Shown in pieces: positions 28,382-39,225 of a stretch of 64,000 nt of DNA. Numbering within the stretch: position 1 is the first letter of the stretch; each line of letters opens with the position of its first letter. Source of the DNA: Polydactylus sextarius (lineage: Eukaryota; Chordata; Actinopteri; Polynemidae); NCBI GenBank assembly GCA_016801845.1, contig CM028910.1, forward strand, positions 15,220,629 through 15,284,628, in the 5' to 3' direction. The notes under the pieces are model-generated. The model saw only the letters and a program-made list of their open reading frames with translations. It was not told the DNA's origin and made no database searches. The position numbers and the translations under genes are program-made.

Positions 28382-31300
28382 GGTAAGATGACACTTCTTC
28401 ACATCTACACAGGTGCATTCACAGTGACAGTGTTGTGGTCCAGACTGCTGCGTCATCCTGTTGGACAAGTTTTAAAGCACTGACTCTATAGTGCCGCTTG
28501 CTGTTGTATAACCATACCTAAAAACAGAAACTACATTCACAGCTCTGCTCATACACATAGTTCCGCTTCCTGTTTTGATAGTTTGAAACATTTCTGGATA
28601 TAAACCAAATCACTTATTGATTAATTGAGAAAATAATTATCCAAGTAACTGATGTCTGAGCTCTGGTCCCATTGTTGGATCAACTTGAACCAAATTTCTG
28701 TTACATTTCTTGTGTCTCTCCTCTGTAACCTCCTCTTGTGCTGCTGAAGTTTTATATTTGTCAGTATAGAGTGATGAAATACTGGAACACTTTTACCATG
28801 GTTGTAGATGTGTAGATGTATCACTGCTATTAAGAAATCTAGTTGCACCAGTCAGCTTAACAAAACTAGTGTCCCAAGATGAATAATTCAGTAAATATTC
28901 AAATTGACTTTTTCTGTTTGATTAATGACACTGTTACTGTAATATGAGCTTAGCTTACGTCGTTGTTTTGAAAGATGGAGTATAGATCTACTGAACATCA
29001 GTCAGCTCCAGGTCTGAAATGTGATGTGACATTTTCTTTTCACCTCAGAGAAATGACTTTTCTATTTTTTTTCCATTTATTTATTTTATTTTATTTATTT
29101 ATTTATTCATTTATTTTGAGAGGAAGGTTCCATCATTAACTCAGCTATACTTTGCTGAGCTAGCTGAGCTAGCTATTTAAATATAAAATGTTCAGACCAT
29201 TGGATATAAGAGACATGTGTTTCAGCTGAATTTATTTTTGCTGCCTTTGTTGATTGTAACATTTTTCTTGTTGACACAATCAAATAATAATGTGTTGGCA
29301 TTGTTATTAAAAAAATGCAGTTTATTTGAGGTTCCTGATTTAAAGTGTTCTGTTGGAGGAGTAAGAGAAGCTGTGTCTTGCAAATGGTGAAAGGAGATTA
29401 AAAACAAACCTTCAGCAAAATGTCACTTAGAACCTCTTCCTTCAGTGAAACTCTTCGGGCTCTCAAAGGACTTAAATGAAAATAAGAATATCACATTTAT
29501 TACTAGACAGAAATGGTGAGCGTGTTGCAGCGTGCTGTAGCAGTCGCTACTGCAGGTGCTGTACTGTTGTTGCTTTGAGGCAGCTGCTGTTGCAGTCAAT
29601 GCTACTACGATGCTATGATGATAAGATGCTAGGATGCTACAATGCTATTCACCTATTAACTTTTCGCTTCATCCAATACTTTTTCTATAATGAACAAAAA
29701 AAGGTGACATTTGGAAATGATGAAATTTGTTATGATTTATTTTTTGCAACTAAATTTTAGCGTTGAATTTATCCTATAGCTTTGCTATGGATTAGTAGTT
29801 TGCAATGCATAGCACTGCATCACTAATAATAAAAGATTTTCCCAGAACTCTGTCTATGGTGTGCAACTCATGTAGCACAATTATGCTCAGCTGTGTTAGC
29901 TGTCCTATCTAAGGTGGTTTGGTTGATAAGACTTTGTTTTTTGAGTGTTCGGAGGGTTTCATCGGTTGTCCTGTGATGTTTGAGTCTAATTTGACATAAT
30001 GATGATTCTCCTATCTAAAAAAAAAAAACCAGTATGAACATAAGCTACTTCAAACAGACACAGTCTGTGTATGTTAATCACTTTAAAAATCTAATATGAG
30101 CAAGAAGTGTGTGTTGTTTATGTTCTGTATGTTTGTCATGATTTGTTTATGTTCTTCTGGAAATAGAAATATAAAACCAAACCTGAGCTGAAAGTAGGTA
30201 GAAGAATCTTCACAAACAACTCCTCTCACATTGGGTAGGCATTTAATTTAATGCAAATATTCAAACACTGATTAATCCATATTTAATATAAGTGGTTTTA
30301 GGACTCATCTGATTCGTTTATTTTGTTATAATGTTATGATGCGTTTTAAAAGAAGAAATATTCCCACAGAAACACACATCTACATAAAGATACAATAGGT
30401 TTAATGGTGTTTTTTAGTCCTCTTGTTAGTAGTCATACTGAAGGACATATTAGTTATTGTCATTTACATTTCTGTTGGCTCCACTTAAACATTTTGTCTT
30501 TGAAGAAAATAAATATGCAGCAATATATTTTTTCATGCATAACATATGTGTATACAAGCAACCTCTTGATCAACATCGACTTCTGTTTGCACCTCAATTT
30601 TAATCTTTAAGTTGTGTAATTTGTAGTTGTACAGTAAAGATGAGTAACTTTGAATTCGACTACGTCATATTAAAGAGTAATGCTGTTAGTCAGTCTTTGC
30701 ATGGTTTGATGTGAAACTGCCAGATGGCTGCATATCTATAGGCCACATTGAAAACTACAAAATACTTAATTTTCTTCTAATTAATCCTTAAACCTTTGCT
30801 GAGTTTTTGGCTCGTACAGCAGTCCTGTGGGGTAGGAGAACAGAAAAGAAAAAAAATCTCTCTAATTGCAAATGGCCAATTAAAGAGCCAAAAAGCTTTG
30901 CCCATGAATCTTGAAGTTGAATAGCAAAGTGTTCTCTTGTGTCCTGTACGCTGAGCTAATGCCTCTCAGTCCACTGAGGGCATAGCAAAGGTGAAACATC
31001 TCATTAAGTCAATGACACTATTATTTCTGGTGTGTTTCACAATGACATCATAGCCCAAACGCTCCCAAAAATATCTAAAACATTTGTCTAATCTGCTGAT
31101 TGCAATTGACCTGTAAATGAACAAAATGATGTGACTTTGAGAAGTATGTATTTTGTGTTTGTATGTGTGAATCCAGGTGTTTAAATATTGATGACAGACA
31201 TTTTTGTCATTTTCAAAGTTAGTGCAGATGGATGAGACCTGCGCCTGGGTAGCCAGCGAGAGTAATTCTTAACTAAAATTAGACAAAAGAGAGGGAGACT

Positions 31301-34189
31301 GGATAAAAACAGACACGTCTGTTTTTTTTCTTTTTCTTCTCCTAAATGGAGCTATTTCTGGCTCATTCCCTCATAAAAATTCTGACAAGTCATTATTTGA
31401 AGTCATTATTTCTTTCTTGTTTTGGCAGTCGGGTCGTTGACATCATTATTCAAAGTATCATCTAAGATTCATCTACTCATCAGCTCAGGCGCTTTAACAT
31501 TTATCACTTCCCTTTTTTCCCAAAGAAATTCCCCAGAGACTGTTGCACTGTAGTTACTAATGCTGATATCACTTAAGTAGTAGTACTAGTAATGATTTTT
31601 TTTTTTTTTTAAATGTGACCACACATTGGACATGTGTTGTTTCATTCACTTAATCCTTTCACTATTCACTATTATTTTATAAAGCAGCTTCTGGTTGCTT
31701 CTGGTTACAGCAGACTCAACTGTGCAGTGTTAGGACCACACTGACCCTCTGTACTCACTGTGCTTTTGCACCTCATTCAGAGAGACTTCATCGAGCAGAT
31801 GTGCTCTACTTGACATTCACTCAATTACGTTCATTCAGACACCTAGGTGACCCAGAGCCACAACTGTCTTCTTTTCCCTCCGTGTTCACCATATACTGTA
31901 CAGGAGTACAATTAGTAGATGAATGTGTGTCCAGGCACATTAGAGCGACATAATAACCAGGAGAAGAAGCTTTATCATCAATGAGCCCACATCTGGATTT
32001 TCTTTCTATTGAGATATGGATTTTTATTTTTGGTCATCTTGCCCCTGTAACCACTTGGAAACCAAACTAAGAAAGCATTGGAAGTCAATGACATAATTGT
32101 CAGGATTATAGGACATGTGATCATAAGGATTAGTTCCTCATATTCTCTTCTTTCATATTTTATTTTAGCTACAGTTCATTTAAAGTTCATTTAACTAGTA
32201 GAGTGTTAATATGTTGAGTTTAGTCTGTTGGTGTTTTAAACTAGTTGTTTTACTTTCCTGTGCTAATTTGTGACATTTTCAGTGACAAGTATGATGGTTT
32301 TCCATAGATTTTGTATCTGCATTTAGTTATTTTTTGAATTTCAGCAGTTTGAGTTTATTTCAAAGATTTTGGAAATCTTGCATTTTAAAGGGTATATATT
32401 TTCATATCATAAACCTGACAGTATTCATGCTCAGATTAGAGAAAAAAATGTCTGCTACTTTATCTACAACTCTAGAGGCAACAGAATAATCTCATTAGTT
32501 GAGGGATTATAATATTTCTGTCTTCAGCAAATTATCATTATGTTTTTTTGCAATAGCTGATATTAACTAACACATAGTTCTGTCCTGTGACCGCTGTTCC
32601 GCCATGAAGCAGCATAAGTTTCAGTACCTGACAGATTCCATTTTTAGCCACAAGAATGTGTCATGGTGACCCTGCCTCCGTGTTGCTGCAGCCCGCCTAG
32701 GGTGTTGCTGCTGGCAGGCAGCGATTGGACTCAGCTGGCGCTGCTGGAGACTCCTGAGGTGGGAGGTTGGTTGGGGGGGGGGTCGCAGATGTGTGAGACA
32801 CCAGAGCCAAGGTGGCTGTGTTTCCCAGTGCCAGAGGCCAGGACTGCCTCTCAGCTCCGTCTGCCTGCATGAGGCTGTCTGTGCACACGTGCTCCTGTTT
32901 CTCTACATTTATGAAAATCATTCTTATAAGAAGAAGCAGCTCTGCAGTTGCTGACATTCATTATTTCTCACCCCTCTCTCATCTAAACCTATATTGCCAA
33001 CTGTATTATGTTTGATACATGAGTATCTGAGTTTCTGAGACCTCTACCTTATCAAAAGGATCAACATGGATCAAATAAAGATAAGGTATAATAATAATAA
33101 TAAATGAAATAATATAGCATTTTGTTTTGTTTTTGTAATTTGTTAGAAGGTTTAACAAACATCTCAGATTATTTGACATGTCAGGGATTAAAGGGTTAAA
33201 GGGCAATTTGTATGTCAAAATGTGAGTTTAGTGTAAAATTTAACTGCAGTAGATCGCATCTTTTCGATGAAGGGTAAAGTTGGTGAAGATTAGCAGTTCG
33301 GGTAGTAACATATGATTTGAATCTTGTATCCTCACGCAAGCTGGGTTTTATTGAATTGAAATCGAAATATGACTCACACAAATCAGTGAAAATAAAACTG
33401 TTGTCCTTTTGCTTTTTTTCTGTGCCTCTGTGAAGAAATGATATACAATATGATGTTTAAAAATGATAAAAATACATGATTGAAAGTGCAAAGCAGGACT
33501 CCAAAAGGTAATTAAAAAAAAAAAAACATTGCACATGTCCTGAGTCTTTATGAAATTTGGCAGAAAGAAAACTGCGTTTGTATGCAAATGTTAGTCTCTG
33601 GAGAGAATTTAATGCTGCCAGCCTGTGGGTCCAATATCGAGGCGGTAGTAATCTAAAATATCTGATGTTGCTCACGATTGGACACTTTGTACCAGGCTCT
33701 CTTTGTTCCCACTGTGCACACAAGCACAGAAAGTTCCAGGGAGCTTGTACCTGTAACTTCATGAGATGTTTAGCAGATGTTTTTAATTTGTGGCTCAAAA
33801 AGTCCTCCTGAAGTTTGACGTTTTAAATTTCTTTTGAGTTGTGCTGTTATGTGATAACTGTTATTTGAACATCACAAAAAAACAGAATTTGTTCTTTTTC
33901 TGTAGCTGTATGCATGTTGATATTTGTGTGTATTTGTAACAGCAGGTGGCAAATGCCTCATAATGTTTCTGGGGGCTGGAGGGCAGCTGTAGGACCGAGT
34001 CCACTGAGCCAAGAGAAGTCTGCACTGACCGTCTGTCACTCTGTGTCACTCACTACTGACAAGCAACAGAGTCACTGCGGGTCTGAAGCATGAATATTAA
34101 CATAATACATCTAAAGAAACTGACCAAAATATAATAAGTAGTTTATTGGGGAATATAACCTTTCTCTGCTGAAAGTACATCCTCAGTTT
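28382..34189. other. Gene-poor stretch with one GC-rich patch
   Basis: No gene recognised. A (TTTA)n-like patch lies at about 29075-29120. A GC-rich patch at 32650-32890 stands out. It has open frames on both strands and a run of nine G near 32774, but no convincing splice signals, so it may be a conserved non-coding element. Confidence 0.4.
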
Positions 34190-34740
34190 TCTTTGCATTG
34201 ATTAAGGAAGATGTTGGAAACATCCTCTTCGGATTCTGATGCAAGTTGACATGATTTGTTAGCTGCACATTCATGTAGCCTGTCCTTTGACCACATCCCA
34301 CGTGAAAACATGTTCTTCTGGATTCAGATCTGATGACTGGTCACACCACTTAACTGACCTTTTCTTTGCGTCATGGTGCATTGTCATGCTGGAAGTCGCC
34401 ATTGAAGTATGGTAGGTTGGGATGAATATGGTCAGAAGAACAGCTCATATAGGCAGTGACATTCACAAAGTGACTGTTGTGCCAAGAAAACATTGCCCAG
34501 AACATTACACCATCACCACCAGCCTGGGTTGATGACACAAGCCATGTTGAGTGTATAGATTCATGGTGGTGACACCAGTCTCTGACCCTACTCCATCTGT
34601 AGGCCACATTCATCAGACCAGGCAACATCATGGTGAGTCTGCGCACACTACAGCCTCAGGTTAATGTTAAAGTGTGCAACTCAACATGGTATTCTGTTGT
34701 TGTAACTCACTCACTTCAAGGTTCAATGCAGTGTGCATCC
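34190..34740 (-). mobile_element. Degenerate Tc1/mariner transposase relic
   Basis: On the minus strand a 91-codon frame (34371-34646) preserves Tc1 transposase signatures in order: QAGGDGVMFWAMFSWH, then NVTAYMS, then HIHP, then FQHDNAP just before a stop. Downstream, in another frame, SSDLNPEEH marks the region holding the third catalytic acidic residue, followed by WDVVKGQ. Further on, 'ATGAATGTGCAGCTAACAAA' and 'GATGTTTCCAACATC' match the usual end of the gene. Stops, frameshifts and deletions show it is dead. Terminal repeats were not located. Confidence 0.85.
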
Positions 34741-37496
34741 TGAGATTCTTTCCAGCTCACACGGTTGTAAAGAGCAGCTATCTGAGTTACCATGGTCTTT
34801 CCCCTGTGACCTTTTACATCCACCTCCATTCTGTCCGCTGAGGAGACAGTTATACATGTAAAATCCCAGGAGATCACCAGAACTCTGGTCAGCTTTAGTT
34901 AGCTCTAAGTTGTAGTTGAGTGATTAAAGCTGAATTTGAACACTATGAGGTGTAAAGTCTCCAAAGCAGCTTTGCTCAAATTCTAAGGGAAATATCTGGG
35001 TCTCTATTTCCCTTTTGCTCCTTGTTGATTCATGCTAAAGTTTATCATCTGTTTTGGACGAGTTTAGTGTTGAATCTCAGTGGGAATGACAGTGTGGCAT
35101 CAGCAATCTTCTTTCTGATTCTGTATTTCTACTAATGGCATTATAGATCTTTAAAGTAATATTTTGGTCATCTACAGTAATATGGTGTATGTTATCAATT
35201 TGTTGATATACAGTGTAATTTGAGTTGTCATGAGTATTGCCATTACTTTTTGCTGTTAATCTTCCTCAATCTTCCTTGTCAACTTCAATTTGATAATTTC
35301 ACAATAGGATGTGAACTTGTTCTCTATCAGAAATGTTATTTCCTCAAGTGGGAGTCTAGAAAGAAGTGTTTTTTTTCCTGCAGATCACTGTAAATCTGGA
35401 GATTTCTGTTCTATGACAACAATCAACCATGATGTGAATCCCCAAAGAAAGCTCCCGCTCAGCTTTTTTTGTGTGACTTCATGAAACAAGAAAATACAGT
35501 GGAAAATAGTTGTAGAGTGCCCAAAAGTCTATCGTCCCTTTCATATATTCCACATATTCCCTAAAAGAGGTCTCTCTCTTGGCCATTAACCCCAGGTAAT
35601 CAGCTGTACTTTTCCAGCTGAAATCCCTCCTGCTTACTTCACTTACTTTACTTATTTTCCAGTTGAAATGTCTTCGTTTGGCTGTAATGGCCTCCACCCT
35701 AATTTTATGGCTTCTTATGTTCTTCAGCATATTGCCCTTTTCACAAGCAATTACCTCCTCAACTCCATTCCAGGCTCATTAGCAGGACTTTCAGGATAAT
35801 CCTTCCCTCAAACCAAAGATGTTGAGGAAAAGCACAAGACCTTAAAGGAAGCCATATAGGGTACTGGTGTTCACACGTCAGATCTGTGTCAAAAGCTCAC
35901 TGAAGGAGAACTACCATTTAGAAGTTATTCTAAAATTTAAGAGTTTAATATACAGTCTGGATCTAGTATATTTATTTTCCAGCAAAAAAATGACCCAAAG
36001 TCTGTAGAGAAAGTTACACAGAACTGGCCAATGGTGGATCTACTAAATGCTGACTTGAAGGTGGTACATATTTCTTTATATTAAATAACTGACATTTCTT
36101 TGTAGAATAAGGTCTTCACTTTGATATTAAAGGACTTTTTTTGCTTTTTTTCCATGTACAAAAACAATAAGAGAAAACAATACCTACTTCTTTGTATTTT
36201 TTGTGGTTAATAAGAGTTTATGAAAACTTTCTGTTAAATCTCGCTGATCTTTTGATCATGATGAGTTACACTAAGGTAGGTCAGAAAGACTGAAGGTCAG
36301 AATTAAACTGATTTTGGAAAAAAGCATTTGGCTGGACTTTTCCTTCCTTTACAGATTTCTACCTGTAAAGGAAGATATAGATATAGTCCTATACTCGATA
36401 GACTTTTTGAAGTGTGGCCTCCTATAATGAAGCAATGTCTTCATGTTTGCTTTCATCACACATTCTGCCCTCATGTGGACCTGAGTTAGAAAATAAAAAC
36501 ATTGAGTTATATAACAAAAATGCATGCTTTTCTTGTCCACCGCCTTAATCATCTACTGAATGCTTCCCTATATACATATTGTATACATCTTGGTGACCAG
36601 TGGGGGCTTTTGACTCCCACAGGATGTTGGAAATTACTGCTTTGCAGTCCTTTGGCTTTGTTTGTGTTGAAAAGGAGGAGGCTGTGCTCATGTATCTCTA
36701 GCGTCAACATAGAAAGGCAGCAAAAAACAATGAGCAGTATTATGTACAGTTTAATCTGGACATGATAGTAATAATATTACATCTTATTCCTTTTAGTAGC
36801 ATGGCCAAATGGAAAATGAAAAGCATTGTGTTGAGAACTGATCCTAGTGTTATCTCACATCATGACAAAAAATGTTCCAAACTTGAGACATTAGAGATAT
36901 GAGATTGAGACTGAGACCACTTTAAGGTAAATCAGGAAGTCCAGAGGTCAAATTTCATTAAAAGTGAAAAGTTTCACATGAGGTCAATCAAAGAAACATT
37001 CATACTCCTTATTAATGAATGTAACAGACAACATGTCTGCCTGTGTTTGTATGTAGATTTCAGGAATTTGTAAAATACACATGTACACATGAAGGCAAAC
37101 ACAGAGAGGACTAAAATGCACCAGTCACTCAAATCCAGATAAATAATAAAGACATCAGACTACATTCTTCATGTGGAGACAAGAATAGCTTTGTGATTCA
37201 AAGTCAGAGAGGAGGTCTTAACAAAAGCTAACCATGCATTATTACACTTGTCAGACTGTGATTAAATATTTAGTGACTTACAACTCTTAAGGTTTCTCCT
37301 CATCTTGCGTTTTGAGTTTTGTGTGTTGGTATTCCTCAGCAATAGACATTATTCTGGCTGTTGGTACAAAGAAATGTAATTTATTTTGATTTAGATTATG
37401 TTCATCCTCAGGAATTACCCTCAAAAAAGAATAATCAGTAATTTCCTTCTAACAGCAAAACAACACCCACTTCTGATATTAAGACATCTCTCTCTC
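34741..37496. other. Gene-poor stretch
   Basis: No recognisable gene. A 98-codon minus-strand open stretch near 35479-35775 (including SRRDFSWKSTADYLGL) has no family I can name and no splice or promoter support. Confidence 0.4.
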
Positions 37497-37670
<174 letters not shown>

Positions 37671-39225
37671 CAGAAAAGTCTTTCAGAGGGATTTTAGCTA
37701 TGCGGCCAGGGCTGGAGTAGCCTCAGTTTGGATTCTGTAAATATGAACACATATTGAATTTTATTTGAATCTAGAAAACTCAATTCTCTTGTCAGTGTCA
37801 CTTGATATTAGTGAGAAAACTCACTCTGTAATTCAAAATAAAAGTTTGACTGAGTGGATGAGCATTTCTTATGAAGTGAAAATGTCAAGTAGTGTTTGTG
37901 TTTGTAAGATGCTGTTATATCTGATAAAGAAGTGCCATCTTGTGGAATAGAATCATACCTCTACATGCTCACATTGTTTTTGTCTTTGCACAACATGAAA
38001 ATAAGGACAGGTTACAGCATGGTATTTTTTGATAAACCAGTTGGAAATCACAGACTATCATTAATGATATAAATTTTGAAAATGCAGCCAAGCCCATGGT
38101 GTAAGACAAGATCATTGTATGTTTGAATTTCCTCAGCTGTCCAGATACAAGTGATTGGAAAATTTCATTTCACTTGTCAAGTAGCCAGACACTTGATTCC
38201 ATAACTACTCAAAGTTCAATGCTGTAGCCATCATTTTTCTGTACAGAAATCAGAAACACATTATTGAATTATTCACACAGACAACAGGGATACTTTTTCT
38301 AAGGATAAAAGATAAAAACATGATCTTTTATTCATTATTTCTTTCTCCTACACACATACAAATTCACACGTGCACAAAGACTGGGTTAATGAATCTGGCC
38401 ACCTGCTCTGTTCCCGTGATACTATCTAATAAAAAGCCTAATTAAAGTATTTAACCTTTAGTTATCAGGCAGATAACCCCACCAAACACAAATCCCAGTC
38501 CCAAATTCCTGCTCAGTGTTTTCTGCTTTGCCACTTCAATCTATGACTGTGGTTCATTTGTGCTTTATAAAGACATAACAGGAAACTACTGATTTAGAAA
38601 AAATACAGCTGTAATACTTTACCTGTGCAGATTAAGGCAGCCATGACATTTTATTTAGTCTACAAAAATTTCATCTAGGTCTCAGACAAAGTTATATGAC
38701 TAGACAAACTTTTTAATCATTGTGCTTATAAAGCATATGAAAATGAAAGTATATCGTGCTGATATGCTTTCAAAAGTATACATGTGTTTTTAAAACAGAA
38801 TGAAAAAAGGCTGCAGGTGAGACAATTCTACAGGGTGTATATGGTCAGATACCTGATAATTGGCAGCATCATTTTTGTTAGGAATGTGTAAAATACCCTT
38901 TGTTAACTTTCTCTTAACACTTCATGTAAAACTGTACAGCCTAGTACAACCCAACTCTCATACATATCATTTTTAACTGACAAAAAGTGAGTGTGAAAAA
39001 CATACGGTAGCATTTAGTTACTAAAAAAAAAAAAAAAAAAAACACATTTAATTTTCATAATGTAATAAAATGGTAATGATTTCTTTACACCTTGTTTCCA
39101 CTGCCCCCAAGTGGTCAAAAATATTTCACTGCAGGTTTCAGGGTGTAGTGACAAGATCTCATGAGTGCCAGATTTACCATCATGGTGATCAAACAAGTAA
39201 ACTGCCCTTGAAGTGCTGCTGTTGT
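37671..39225. other. 3' flank of the CPN2-like gene
   Basis: No further gene is seen. A poly(A) run lies at about 39020-39040. A minus-strand AATAAA at about 38650-38655, some 570 bases past the stop codon, could end the CPN2-like transcript. Confidence 0.4.

Noticed and set aside
32650..32957. Possible coding gene in the GC-rich patch
   Set aside because: Open frames on both strands are explained by GC content. No convincing splice sites or recognisable family.
35479..35775. 98-codon minus-strand open stretch
   Set aside because: Composition is not obviously random, but there is no family match, promoter or splice support, so it is not called a gene.
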